From contig NZ_JAPNLE010000009.1 in NCBI RefSeq assembly GCF_026627925.1, positions 2,728,001 through 2,792,000 of the forward strand: DNA of 64,000 nucleotides. Direction: 5' to 3'. The position numbers and the translations under genes were made by a program. This stretch comes from Cupriavidus sp. D39. GTDB taxonomy: Bacteria > Pseudomonadota > Gammaproteobacteria > Burkholderiales > Burkholderiaceae. Positions 45,445 to 55,944 of this stretch are shown here, one piece after another; within the stretch, counting starts at the first letter, position 1, and every line of letters starts with the position of its first letter. The notes under the pieces are model-generated. The model was not told the DNA's origin. It saw nothing but the letters and a program-made list of their open reading frames with translations, and searched no databases.

Positions 45445-45885
45445 ATGACAAGACCGGCCAACACCCCCTGGCTCACCCCCTACCTGACGGTGGGCAACGG
45501 GCGCAGCGCGCTCGACTTCTACCACCGCGCCTTCGGTTTCAGCGCGGGGAACGTGGTCGACGAAAACGGTGTGCCGACCCACGCCGAGATGCACTACCAG
45601 GGCGAGCTCGTCGTGATGTTCGCGCCCGAAGGCGCCTGGGGCAGCACCGCGCGCGCGCCCCGCTCGCTCGGCGTCGAATGCCCGCAGACGTTCTACGTCT
45701 ACTGCGACGACGTCGATGCCATGCACGCGCGCGCCGTCGCCGCCGGCGCGATCAGCCTGATGGCGCCCGCCGACCAGTTCTGGGGCGACCGCTACTGCAT
45801 GGTCGAAGATCCCGACGGTTACCGCTGGGGCTTTGGCAAGCCGCTGGCCAAAGCTGCCGGCAAGAACGAGGACGGATCCGCCTGA
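45445..45885 (+). CDS. VOC (glyoxalase/PhnB-like) family protein
   Basis: The 146-aa protein has two beta-alpha-beta-beta-beta units: TPYLTVGNGRSALDFYHRAF with the PhnB-like opening, and DRYCMVEDPDGYRWGFGKPL near the end. The fold usually binds a metal. The reaction is unknown. It overlaps rsmE by TGATG, so translation is coupled. Confidence 0.88.
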   Translation: MTRPANTPWLTPYLTVGNGRSALDFYHRAFGFSAGNVVDENGVPTHAEMHYQGELVVMFAPEGAWGSTARAPRSLGVECPQTFYVYCDDVDAMHARAVAAGAISLMAPADQFWGDRYCMVEDPDGYRWGFGKPLAKAAGKNEDGSA

Positions 45886-46640
45886 TGCCGCCTCGCTTTT
45901 TTATCGATGCCGCGTTGGCCGCCGAGACCGACATGCCACTGCCCGAGGCCGTGGTGCGCCATGTCCAGGTGCTGCGGCTCAACCCGGGCGACGACATCAC
46001 CCTGTTCGACGGACGCGGCGGCAGCCATGCGGCTACCCTGGTCGATATCGGCAAGCGCCATGCGCTGGCGCGGATCGGCAGCCACGATCCGTTCGAGGCC
46101 GAGCCGCCGTTCCGCGTCACGCTGGCGCAGGGGCTGGCGGGCGGCGACAAGATGGACTGGCTGATCGAGAAATCCGTCGAGCTTGGCGTTGCCGCCATCC
46201 AGCCCCTGCAGGCGGCCCGCTCGGTGGTCCGGCTCTCGGCGGAGCGGGCGCAAAAGCGCCAGGCGCACTGGCAGGCGCTGGTCGAGGCCGCATGCGAGCA
46301 ATGTGGGCGCAATCGCTTGCCGGAGGTCGCGCCGGTCGCTAACTTGGAATCGTGGCTGGGCCTGCAGGCGAAGCCGGCAGCGGCCCAAGGGGCACGGCTG
46401 CTGGTATCGCCGCGGGCCTCGCAGTCGCTGGTATCGTTTGCCACCGAGCAGCGCAATGCGCTGCTGGACAGCGGCGTCACGCTGCTGATCGGGCCCGAAG
46501 GCGGGCTGGCGCCGGACGAGGAAGCAGCGGCGCTACGCGCCGGATTCACGGGCGTGTCACTCGGGCCGCGCATCTTGCGTACAGAGACAGCCGGGCTTGC
46601 TTGCCTGGCCACGCTCAACGCGGTACTGGGCGGATTTTGA
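45885..46640 (+). CDS. rsmE: 16S rRNA (uracil-1498-N3)-methyltransferase
   Basis: RsmE methylates U1498 in the decoding region. The 251-aa protein starts MPPRFFIDAALAAETDMPLP and has a PUA-like N-terminal domain (HVQVLRLNPGDDITLFDGRG) and a SPOUT knot with LLIGPEGGLAPDEEAAA and LGPRILRTETAGLACLATLN. The ATG overlaps the VOC stop. Confidence 0.96.
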   Translation: MPPRFFIDAALAAETDMPLPEAVVRHVQVLRLNPGDDITLFDGRGGSHAATLVDIGKRHALARIGSHDPFEAEPPFRVTLAQGLAGGDKMDWLIEKSVELGVAAIQPLQAARSVVRLSAERAQKRQAHWQALVEAACEQCGRNRLPEVAPVANLESWLGLQAKPAAAQGARLLVSPRASQSLVSFATEQRNALLDSGVTLLIGPEGGLAPDEEAAALRAGFTGVSLGPRILRTETAGLACLATLNAVLGGF

Positions 46641-46692
46641 CGGCACCCGGGCCATCCCGGCCCGGCGCCACTTTCACCGGAAGGAGTCGATC

Positions 46693-47298
46693 ATGGGACT
46701 ACTCGATAGCGTGCTGGGCGGAGTGCTCGGGCAGCGCGGCAGCGGCGAAGCGGGCGCTGGCGGCCTGAACCCGAAGATGATGATGGCGCTCGGCCTGCTG
46801 GCCATGCTGGCCATGCGCCACAAAGGCGCCGAAGGCAGCCCCGGGGCGGAGCATGATCCGGCCGATCCGGCCGCCAGCGCAGGTGGCCTCGGCGGGCTTG
46901 GCGGACTGCTCGGCGGGCTGATGGGCGGCGGTGGCGCGGCCGGTGGCGCACCAGGCGGCCTGGATCTGGGCGGATTGCTCGGCGGGCTGCTGGGTGGCCA
47001 GGGCCAGGCCGGCGCCGCACCTGCGCTGGGCGCGGCGGCAGGCGGCATCGGGGCCTTGCAGCAGGTCCTGGCCCAGGCCGGCCTGGGCGAGCAGGTCAAC
47101 TCGTGGATCGGCACCGGCGCCAACCAGGCGGTCTCGCCGTCCGCGCTGGCCAGCGCACTCGGTGGCACCGGCGCGCTGGAGAGCCTGGCCGAAAAGACGG
47201 GCCTGTCCCAAGAGGATGTCGCAGCCCATCTCAGCGAAGGACTGCCGGAGCTGATCGACAAGCTGACGCCGCAAGGCGAGATACCGCCGGCGGCGTAA
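46693..47298 (+). CDS. YidB-family (DUF937) protein
   Basis: The 201-aa protein starts MGLLDSVLGGVLGQRGSGEA after AAGGAG. Residues 60-115 are a Gly/Leu-rich low-complexity stretch (GGLGGLLGGLMGGGGAAGGA). The C-terminal 80 residues hold the conserved YidB core (LGEQVNSWIGTGANQAVSPS, LAEKTGLSQEDVAAHLSEGL). Function unknown. A terminator follows. Confidence 0.9.
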   Translation: MGLLDSVLGGVLGQRGSGEAGAGGLNPKMMMALGLLAMLAMRHKGAEGSPGAEHDPADPAASAGGLGGLGGLLGGLMGGGGAAGGAPGGLDLGGLLGGLLGGQGQAGAAPALGAAAGGIGALQQVLAQAGLGEQVNSWIGTGANQAVSPSALASALGGTGALESLAEKTGLSQEDVAAHLSEGLPELIDKLTPQGEIPPAA

Positions 47299-47319
47299 CC
47301 CCGCGCCCTGCCGGCAAGC

Positions 47320-47346
47320 AAAAGGCCCGCTGCTAGCGGGCCTTTT
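47320..47346. terminator. bidirectional terminator between yidB-like and barstar genes
   Basis: GGCCCGCT (47324-47331) and AGCGGGCC (47335-47342), loop GCT, with A4 before and T4 after. It separates the two convergent genes. Confidence 0.88.
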
Positions 47347-47380
47347 CCATCTTGCTGTCTTCGCTGCGGGCGGCTGGCGC

Positions 47381-47980
47381 TCAGGCGAAGGAGTAGAACA
47401 CGCGGAACTGCACCTTGCGCTCGGCCCAGAACTCGGCCGCATCGCGGAACACATCGAGCAAGACCTCGCGCCCTTCCTTGTCGAACTTCTGCGCAATCGG
47501 CAGGCCTTCGAGCACGATCACGAAACCGGGCTGCGCGCCCGCCTTGTGAATCAGGTCGGTCAGGCAATCGGCCAGCGCATCGAAATTCTTGCCGAAATGC
47601 TTGGGAAAGAGGAAGTTGGTGGCGATGGTTTCCAGCACTTCCGCCTTGCTCTGGCAGTGCGCGCAGTTCGCGTACAGGAAATGCTGGCCCAGCTCCGCCG
47701 CGGCCTGGGCTAGTTCGGGCACGCGAAACGCGCGGATCGACTGGACGATGTTTGGACGCACCGTCTTGAACAGGTTCATGGCTCCCTCTTGGCTGCCGTC
47801 AGTGCCGGCTGCGGGAACGGGTGCGAGCGGCGTTTGTTGCGAGAGCTCGTTGCGGGGCATCGTCAACACGTTGTCGTAAAGATTCTGGGCCTGGGTCTGG
47901 GCCCGCTGCCAGCCATCTCCGGCGCCGCGCTCTTCGCGGGCGGCAAGGGCGTCGCCCAATCCGAAAATGTCAGTCATCAT
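47381..47980 (-). CDS. barstar-family RNase inhibitor with N-terminal extension
   Basis: The C-terminal ~95 residues are a barstar fold with FPKHFGKNFDALADCLTDLI, the inhibitor's family signature (residues 125-143). The N-terminal ~67 residues are unlike barstar. Two starts are possible: ATG at 47980, overlapping the RNase stop (ATGATGA), or ATG at 47779 (MNLFKTVRPNI), which has GAGGGAG upstream and gives a usual-sized barstar region. It lies directly after a guanyl-specific RNase gene, so it most likely protects the cell from it. Confidence 0.87.
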   Translation of the reverse strand: MMTDIFGLGDALAAREERGAGDGWQRAQTQAQNLYDNVLTMPRNELSQQTPLAPVPAAGTDGSQEGAMNLFKTVRPNIVQSIRAFRVPELAQAAAELGQHFLYANCAHCQSKAEVLETIATNFLFPKHFGKNFDALADCLTDLIHKAGAQPGFVIVLEGLPIAQKFDKEGREVLLDVFRDAAEFWAERKVQFRVFYSFA

Positions 47981-48411
47981 TTGGCTATCCGTTTGAAACT
48001 GTTGTAGTGGTCGTCCGTGTAGTAACAGTCGTTGGTGGCGCGTTGATCACCGCCACATACGATCCGTCGTGCTCCTCGATTTCGGCTGTTTGTCTTCACC
48101 GTGTATTCGCGGTAATAATTGCGCGACCTTTGCGGCAAGGCGCGCTCGTAGTTGCCGAACCTCGAGCCATCCTTGGCGTAGGGAAACGGGCCACCCGCTT
48201 CGATCCGCTCCAACGTGGACTGTGCCTCGTTGGGCAACTGTTGTACCGCGATGGTTCCCGTGCCGTCATCGGTCGCCTGGCGTGCCAGCACCGGCTGCGC
48301 CAGCGCGCACGACAATGCCACGCCTGCCAACACCCGGCTTGCTGCTCGCGCCAGACCGGCGACTGAAATCCATTGTGATGCGCGCTGCGTCAAAGGAATC
48401 TGGGAACCCAC
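47977..48411 (-). CDS. secreted guanyl-specific ribonuclease (barnase/RNase Sa-like)
   Basis: The 144-aa precursor has a GTG start (48411) and a signal-peptide-like N-terminus (hydrophobic VLAGVALSCALAQPVLA, cleaved near residue 43). The mature enzyme matches the N1/T1/barnase family: FGNYERALPQRSRNYYREYT, with catalytic Glu102, Arg115/116 in RGARRI and His135 in TDDHYNSF. Cys119 and Cys129 could form a disulfide. It would cut RNA after guanine, outside or in the periplasm. It overlaps the barstar gene. Confidence 0.85.
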   Translation of the reverse strand: MGSQIPLTQRASQWISVAGLARAASRVLAGVALSCALAQPVLARQATDDGTGTIAVQQLPNEAQSTLERIEAGGPFPYAKDGSRFGNYERALPQRSRNYYREYTVKTNSRNRGARRIVCGGDQRATNDCYYTDDHYNSFKRIAK

Positions 48412-48698
48412 GTTGCTTGTCTTGATTTGAGGACACCAACAAAATGATCCCGGCGCCGCTGCGCGGTTGCCGCGCCACCTAAACTGCCTATTTTGCTTGC
48501 GCCCCGGACGGCCTGCGCGTAAATCGACAGCTTCGTCGCGCGTGTAACGAGCGCGTACTTCAAAGGCATAAGGTTACGCCCATGCTAATAAATAATCAAT
48601 CCCCGCCCCCTGGCAGAGTGGAAAACCTCAATTGTTTCAACATGTTAAACAAATGTGTGCACACACTGACGCGGTGCCGGCGGCAGTAAAAAGGCGAT
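48412..48698. other. intergenic region between the RNase gene and maeB
   Basis: No coding gene is evident. It includes an AT-rich part at 48580-48660 (TAATAAATAATCAAT; CAACATGTTAAACAAATGTG) that could carry the RNase promoter. A TGTGTGCACACA palindrome lies at 48653-48664. Confidence 0.35.
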
Positions 48699-48724
48699 AA
48701 AAAAGCCGGGCAAGCCCGGCTTTT
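48699..48724 (-). terminator. rho-independent terminator after maeB
   Basis: GCCGGG-CAAG-CCCGGC (48705-48720) followed on the minus strand by six T (A6 at 48699-48704). It lies 17 bp after the maeB stop. Confidence 0.92.
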
Positions 48725-48740
48725 GAAGACTGACGGCGGT

Positions 48741-51065
<2,325 letters not shown>

Positions 51066-51165
51066 CGGCGCATCTTCCGGTCGGTGGAGCCGTTAATCAC
51101 GTATGGGACACGAAATGGCGGGTCGGCTCCACGTACCCGCGGTCTCTTCCTTTGGAACCTCGCAT

Positions 51166-51193
51166 TTTATATTGTGAAATATTATTTCACAAT
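51166..51193 (-). promoter_or_regulatory. maeB promoter with overlapping operator palindrome
   Basis: ATTGTGAAAT-ATT-ATTTCACAAT (51171-51193) is a perfect 10-bp dyad. On the minus strand TTGTGA (51187-51192) and TATAAA (51166-51171), 15 bases apart, look like -35 and -10, so the dyad fills the core promoter about 100 bp before maeB. This is a classic repressor layout. The half-sites TGTGA/TCACA recall CRP, but the spacing (9 rather than 6) argues against it. Regulator unknown. Confidence 0.6.
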
Positions 51194-51339
51194 AAGCGTT
51201 TTGCGCGAGGCACCTTTGCGTTTCGGTACAATATGCCGCATGCCGCCTGCGCTGAACAGCAGGGCGAAACCCGCAGCGGCCGCGACCCGGCGAGGTTTCC
51301 CTGGCCCTTCGCAGAATCTCCGCCGCCCCGACCCCCTTC

Positions 51340-52425
51340 ATGCCCGATTCCTCCAGCGCCCAGCTCTCCGAGTTCGACCTGATCCGCCGTTTCTTTACCC
51401 GGCCCGCACGCAAGGCGGTACTGGGTGTGGGTGACGATTGCGCGCTGATTGAAGGGCGTCCCGGCCACCACCTTGCCATCAGCACCGACATGCTGGTCAG
51501 CGGGCGGCATTTCTTTCCGGACGTGGCGCCGCGCTCACTTGGCCACAAGGCGCTGGCGGTCAATCTGTCCGACCTGGCGGCCATGGGCGCCGAGCCCCGC
51601 GCCTTCACGCTGGCGCTGGCACTGCCCGACGCGCAAGCGGCCTGGCTGTCCGAACTGGCTGCCGGCATGCTGGAACTGGCTGACGCGCACGGCTGCGAGC
51701 TGATCGGCGGCGACACCACGCGCGGCCCGCTCACGCTGAGCCTGACGGTGTTCGGCGACGTACCCATGCATAAGGCGCTGCGACGCGATGCCGCACGCCC
51801 CGGCGACGACATCTGGATTTCCGGCACGCTCGGCGACGCCCGCCTGGCGCTGGGCGACTTCCGTGGCGAATGGCTGCTGCCCGAGCCGGACTTCAGCCAG
51901 GTGCGCCCGCGCATGGAGACGCCCACGCCGCGCATCGCGCTGGGCATGGCGCTTCGTGGCGTGGCGCATGCGGCACTCGACATCTCCGATGGCCTGGTCG
52001 GCGACCTCGGCCATATCCTGGAGCGCTCCCAGGTCGGCGCCCTGCTCGATGTCGACGCCCTGCCGCGCTCGACGGTGCTGGCCAGCCAGCCGCAGGCGCG
52101 CCAGCTGGAATGCACGCTGGCCGGCGGCGACGACTACGAACTCTGCTTTACCGCCCCCGTGGGCGAGCGCGACCATATTGCCGCCATCGGCGCGCGGCTC
52201 GGGCTGGCGGTGACGCGTGTCGGCGCCATCACGCCCGAGGCCGGCCTGCGCCTGGTGGACCGCGACGGCAACCCGAGCGCTTACAACGGCACCAGCTTCG
52301 ACCACTTCGCTTCCCCTGACAAGCGTGCGTGCGCCGTGTCATCATGCAGCCATGCGGGGCGCCAGACCCTGCCCGGACACGTGTCCGGAATAATCTCCAT
52401 CCGAACCAGACGAGCCAACCCCTGA
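51340..52425 (+). CDS. thiL: thiamine-monophosphate kinase
   Basis: ThiL makes thiamine pyrophosphate from thiamine phosphate. The protein has FDLIRRFFTRP, GVGDDCALIEG, STDMLVSGRHFF, LAVNLSDLAAMGA and the conserved GGDDYELCFTAP. The family normally ends soon after NGTSFDHF; here 35 extra Arg/Ser-rich residues follow to a stop overlapping pgpA (TGATG). One additional C in the C4 run at 52313-52316 would end the protein at a TGA at 52317-52319 (326 aa), so the tail may be another one-base sequencing error; alternatively it is real and couples to pgpA. Confidence 0.93.
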   Translation: MPDSSSAQLSEFDLIRRFFTRPARKAVLGVGDDCALIEGRPGHHLAISTDMLVSGRHFFPDVAPRSLGHKALAVNLSDLAAMGAEPRAFTLALALPDAQAAWLSELAAGMLELADAHGCELIGGDTTRGPLTLSLTVFGDVPMHKALRRDAARPGDDIWISGTLGDARLALGDFRGEWLLPEPDFSQVRPRMETPTPRIALGMALRGVAHAALDISDGLVGDLGHILERSQVGALLDVDALPRSTVLASQPQARQLECTLAGGDDYELCFTAPVGERDHIAAIGARLGLAVTRVGAITPEAGLRLVDRDGNPSAYNGTSFDHFASPDKRACAVSSCSHAGRQTLPGHVSGIISIRTRRANP

Positions 52426-52991
52426 TGTCCGCCAATCCGCCCGGGCCTACCGCGCACGATCCCGCCCTGACCCTGGAAGCCGGCCAGGCCGCCAAGGTCA
52501 CGCGCCCCACGGCGCGTTTCATGCTCTCGCATCCCGCTCACCTGATCGCCCTGGGCTTCGGCTCGGGACTATCGCCAGTCGGGCCGGGCACGGTCGGCAC
52601 GCTGTACGCATGGGTGTCCTACCTGGTGATCTCAATGTGGGTGCAGCCGGAAACCTGGCTATGGCTGATCGTCGGCGGCTTTGTGCTGGGGCTCTGGGCG
52701 TGCGCGCGCACCGCGCGCGACATGGGCGTGTTTGATCACGGCAGCATGGTCTGGGACGAGATCGTCGCGTTCTGGCTGGTCATGGCCTTCGTCATGCCAA
52801 CCGGGTTCTGGGGCCAGCTTGCGGCATTCCTGTGGTTCCGCCTGTTCGACATCGTCAAGCCGGCGCCCATCGGGCATCTCGACCGTAAGCTCAAGGGGCC
52901 CGGCCTGCGCGGCAGCTTCGGCGTGATGTTCGACGACATCATGGCCGCCTTCTACACGCTGCTGGTGTTCGCCCTGTGGCGTTCGCTGTGA
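52425..52991 (+). CDS. pgpA: phosphatidylglycerophosphatase A
   Basis: PgpA removes phosphate from phosphatidylglycerol-phosphate. The 188-aa protein has GFGSGLSPVGPGTVGTLYAW, VWDEIVAFWLVMAF and RLFDIVKPAPIGHLDRKLKG, the PgpA signatures, and four membrane segments. The start at 52425 gives a 40-residue hydrophilic extension before the core. thiL-pgpA-pncC is the common gene order. Confidence 0.95.
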   Translation: MSANPPGPTAHDPALTLEAGQAAKVTRPTARFMLSHPAHLIALGFGSGLSPVGPGTVGTLYAWVSYLVISMWVQPETWLWLIVGGFVLGLWACARTARDMGVFDHGSMVWDEIVAFWLVMAFVMPTGFWGQLAAFLWFRLFDIVKPAPIGHLDRKLKGPGLRGSFGVMFDDIMAAFYTLLVFALWRSL

Positions 52992-53029
52992 TCCGCCGCT
53001 CCCCCAACCCTAACTACTGAACCGCCATC

Positions 53030-53527
53030 ATGCTCGTCAGCCGCTTGCTCGACCAACTCGCCGTCCAGGTCGGAATTTCCCTGAGCGAGAAGTCGCTGTT
53101 GCTCGCCACGGCGGAGTCCTGCACAGGCGGCCTGGTGGCCGCGGCCATCACGGATGTGTCGGGCTCGTCAGGGTGGTTCGAGCGGGGCTTCGTCACGTAT
53201 TCGAACGAGGCCAAGTCGACCATGCTGGGTGTGCCGGCCAAGCTGATCCGCGACCATGGCGCGGTCAGCGAGGAAGTGGCGCGCGCCATGGCCGAAGGGG
53301 CTCTGCTCAACAGCCGCGCCCAGGTGGCGCTATCGATCACCGGCGTGGCCGGCCCGACCGGCGGCACGCCGGAAAAGCCCGTGGGCATGGTGTGCTTCGG
53401 CTGGAGCAACCGCATCACCACCAAGGTGGAAACGCAGCGTTTTCGCGGCGACCGGCAGCAGATCCGCCGCCAGGCCGCGGAATACGCCATCCGCGGCCTG
53501 CTTGAGCTGGTCCGCAACGAGGCCTGA
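53030..53527 (+). CDS. pncC: nicotinamide-nucleotide amidohydrolase PncC (CinA C-terminal family)
   Basis: PncC deamidates nicotinamide mononucleotide to recycle NAD. The 165-aa protein is the stand-alone CinA C-terminal domain: ATAESCTGGLVAAAITDVSG with the catalytic Ser, FVTYSNEAKSTMLGV and SITGVAGPTGGTPEKPVGMV. It follows pgpA by 38 bp and converges on pyrF. Confidence 0.94.
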   Translation: MLVSRLLDQLAVQVGISLSEKSLLLATAESCTGGLVAAAITDVSGSSGWFERGFVTYSNEAKSTMLGVPAKLIRDHGAVSEEVARAMAEGALLNSRAQVALSITGVAGPTGGTPEKPVGMVCFGWSNRITTKVETQRFRGDRQQIRRQAAEYAIRGLLELVRNEA

Positions 53528-53552
53528 AACCTCAGTCACGCGTGGCGGCGGC

Positions 53553-54371
53553 TCAGCCCTGGCGGAAGCGGTTGATGGTTTCGCGCGTCTGCAGCGCGAC
53601 GTTGCGCGCAGCGGCCGCGAAATCCTTCTCGCGGCTGGCATAGAGGATGGCGCGCGACGAATTGATCATCATGCCGGCGCCAGCGCCGGTGCGCCCGGCG
53701 CGCACGGTGGCCTCGATATCGCCGCCCTGAGCGCCGATGCCGGGGATCAGCAGCGGCATGTCGCCCACGATCTCGCGCACCTTGGCAATCTCAGCGGGGA
53801 AGGTCGCCCCCACCACCAGCGCCATCTGTCCATTGGTATTCCAGCGTGTGGCGGCCGCCTCGGCCACCACCTGGTACACGGGCTTGCCGTCCACCGGCAG
53901 GAATTGCACGTCGGAGCCGCCGGGATTGGACGTGCGGCACAGCACGATCACGCCGCGATCCGGATAGGCCAGGTACGGCTCGAGCGAATCCAGGCCCATA
54001 TAGGGATTGACCGTGACCGCATCGGCCCGGTAACGCTCGAAGGCCTCGATGGCGTATTGCTGCGCGGTCGAGCCGATGTCGCCGCGCTTGGCGTCCAGGA
54101 TCACGGGAATCCCGGGATGGGCGTCATGGATATAGGCGATCAGCTGCTCGAGCTGGTCTTCGGCGCGCTGCGCCGCAAAATAGGCGATCTGCGGCTTGAA
54201 GGCGCAGACCACGTCGGCGGTGGCGTCGACGATCTCGCGGCAAAAGGAGAAGATCGCGCCGCCCGTGCCCGTCATGGACAGGGGCAGCTTGCCCGGGTCG
54301 GGATCCAGCCCGACGCAAAGGAGGGAATCGTTGCGCTGCCAGGCTGCAGCCAGCTGCTCGGTGAAGGTCAT
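53553..54371 (-). CDS. pyrF: orotidine 5'-phosphate decarboxylase (type 2)
   Basis: PyrF makes UMP from OMP. The 272-aa protein is the longer subfamily 2 type, with [13 protein letters not shown], the catalytic [18 protein letters not shown] and [17 protein letters not shown]. Full length, single gene. Confidence 0.96.
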   Translation of the reverse strand: MTFTEQLAAAWQRNDSLLCVGLDPDPGKLPLSMTGTGGAIFSFCREIVDATADVVCAFKPQIAYFAAQRAEDQLEQLIAYIHDAHPGIPVILDAKRGDIGSTAQQYAIEAFERYRADAVTVNPYMGLDSLEPYLAYPDRGVIVLCRTSNPGGSDVQFLPVDGKPVYQVVAEAAATRWNTNGQMALVVGATFPAEIAKVREIVGDMPLLIPGIGAQGGDIEATVRAGRTGAGAGMMINSSRAILYASREKDFAAAARNVALQTRETINRFRQG

Positions 54372-54543
54372 GGGATGCTCGCTAATCTGGGTCGGCCGCG
54401 TCGGCTGCGCGCCGGGCTTGTCAAGCCGGGTCGGCGCTCCCCCGCGGCAACAGTCGTTCCTGCGATTTTACCCGCTGCGTGCTATCTTCTGCCGTTCTTC
54501 CTCGATACAAAGAGCGGCGTCGCACACAGCCGCCGCCCCGCCA

Positions 54544-55446
54544 ATGCATCTCAATCGCCGCAGCCTGGTGTTGCTCGTCATCCTCACCCTTGCCTGGGGC
54601 ATCAACTGGCCCATCATGAAACTCGGCGTGGCGCACTTCCCGGCCATGGGGTTTCGCCTGCTCTGCATGGCCGGCGGCGTGCTGGCGCTGGGCCTGGCCT
54701 TGCGCCTGCGCGGCGAATCGCTGCGCATGCCGCCCGGGCAGTGGCCGACCGTGATCAAGCTGGCGATTCCCAATATGGTGATCTGGCACCTGCTGGCCAT
54801 CTGCGCCGTCAAGATGCTGTCATCCGGGCGCGCCGCCATCCTCGGCTACACCATGCCGATCTGGGCCGTGGTCTGGGGCCTGGTGCTGTTTCGCGAGCGC
54901 ATCGGCGCGGCGGCCTGGATCGGCATTGCCTGCGCGCTGGCCGGCACGGTCCTGCTGCTGTCCGGCGAGATCGCGGCGCTGGCCGGCAGCCCCGGCGGCA
55001 CGCTGCTGATGCTGGCCGCGGCGGCGGGCTGGGGCTTCGGCACGCAGATGATGAAGCGCAGCAAGACCGAGCTGCCGGTCGGTGTGCTGACCTTCTGGAT
55101 GCTGGTGGTCACCCTGCCCTTCCTGCTGCTCGGCACGCTGCTCCTCGAGCAGGGCTGGCGCCTGCCGAACGCCGTGGAATGGGGCGCGATCGCCTATAAC
55201 GCGGTAGTGGTGTTCGCCTTCTGCCACCTTGTGTGGTTCATGCTGGCGCGCAGGCTGCCGCCGGTGGTGTCGGGCCTGTCGATGATGTTCATTCCGGTGG
55301 TCGGGGTGTTTTCCGGCATGTGGATGCTGGGCGAGCAGCCGCACTGGCAGGACTACACCGCCATCGTGCTGATGTTCGCCGCGCTGGCCTCGGTGCTGCT
55401 CTCGCCGCTGCTTCGGCGCTGGCGCGAAGGGCCGCGCACGGCATGA
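54544..55446 (+). CDS. DMT (EamA) superfamily transporter
   Basis: The 300-aa protein starts MHLNRRSLVLLVILTLAWGI and has ten predicted membrane helices in two EamA repeats (first WGINWPIMKLGVAHFPAMGF, second MLAAAAGWGFGTQMMKRSK). It is likely a drug/metabolite exporter; substrate unknown. An upstream in-frame extension to 54196 is rejected because it runs antisense through pyrF. Confidence 0.9.
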   Translation: MHLNRRSLVLLVILTLAWGINWPIMKLGVAHFPAMGFRLLCMAGGVLALGLALRLRGESLRMPPGQWPTVIKLAIPNMVIWHLLAICAVKMLSSGRAAILGYTMPIWAVVWGLVLFRERIGAAAWIGIACALAGTVLLLSGEIAALAGSPGGTLLMLAAAAGWGFGTQMMKRSKTELPVGVLTFWMLVVTLPFLLLGTLLLEQGWRLPNAVEWGAIAYNAVVVFAFCHLVWFMLARRLPPVVSGLSMMFIPVVGVFSGMWMLGEQPHWQDYTAIVLMFAALASVLLSPLLRRWREGPRTA

Positions 55447-55489
55447 CGGGAGCCCCGCGCGCCGGCGCCTGCCTTCACCCAGATTTCAC

Positions 55490-55517
55490 TTAACAAGCCC
55501 CCTCGTTGGGCTACACT
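55490..55517 (+). promoter_or_regulatory. putative promoter of the corA transcript
   Basis: TTAACA (55490-55495) and TACACT (55512-55517) are 16 bases apart. They match five and four of six consensus positions. Transcription would start near 55524, giving a 5' leader of about 420 bases ahead of corA. Confidence 0.45.
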
Positions 55518-55546
55518 CGCGGCCATCATAATCCCGGAGAAACTAC

Positions 55547-55627
55547 GTGGGCAGTAGCATCGGGTGTTCGTGTTGCCGCAGCCAGATTGCGATCGCACCG
55601 AATGCCATGTCACTGCGGGCTGCGTAA
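55547..55627 (+). CDS. putative leader ORF, 26 aa, Cys-rich, upstream of corA
   Basis: A GTG with CGGAGA about six bases upstream opens a 26-codon ORF (VGSSIGCSCCRSQIAIAPNA and six more residues), ending TAA. It lies about 20 bases after the predicted transcription start. The Cys-Ser-Cys-Cys-Arg motif is unusual. Leader ORFs control Mg2+ transporter genes in enterobacteria (corL, mgtL), so regulation of corA is plausible by analogy. Coding evidence is limited to RBS, promoter position and composition. Confidence 0.3.
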   Translation: MGSSIGCSCCRSQIAIAPNAMSLRAA

Positions 55628-55944
55628 CGACGACCGCCGGAGCCGGCTAATCCCGCTCCACCGCCTCGTCGGACTCGCCCGCAGCACATACTGCGGGTGA
55701 GTGTTCTTCCGTGCCCCTGACGGCCGCCGCAGCGCGCGCCGCTTCGTCCCGGACTAGTCCCTCCCCCGGCTTGCCAGCCATGAACGGCAAACGCCATCGC
55801 CTTGCGCGCACTTCAAGCGCACAGCGCGATCACGCTTGCCAGCGGCCCTACGCTTCGCCGTTTTCGCGCGAAGCATGGGTTCGCCCCAAGGCGGCGAGCC
55901 CAGCCTGCGCGTTTCTTCGCCAAACGCAACAAGGAAGCCCTGGG
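55628..55944 (+). other. long untranslated leader of corA
   Basis: The remaining 317 bases before corA hold a hairpin CGCCCGCAG-CACATA-CTGCGGGTG (55676-55699) but no T-run. An in-frame upstream ATG (MNGKRHRLAR, 55780) would extend CorA by 55 Arg-rich residues; I reject it because CorA in this group starts at MINLFVLQ. The length suggests post-transcriptional control. Confidence 0.4.

Noticed and set aside
51171..51193. CRP site upstream of maeB
   Set aside because: TGTGA and TCACA are 9 bases apart rather than the 6 needed by CRP.
55548..55565. Resemblance of GGGCAGTAGCATCGGG to the start of the Mn2+ (yybP-ykoY) riboswitch
   Set aside because: Only this 16-base word is similar; the partner strand (the GCAAGACC-type half) and closing stem are missing, and the word lies within the putative leader ORF.
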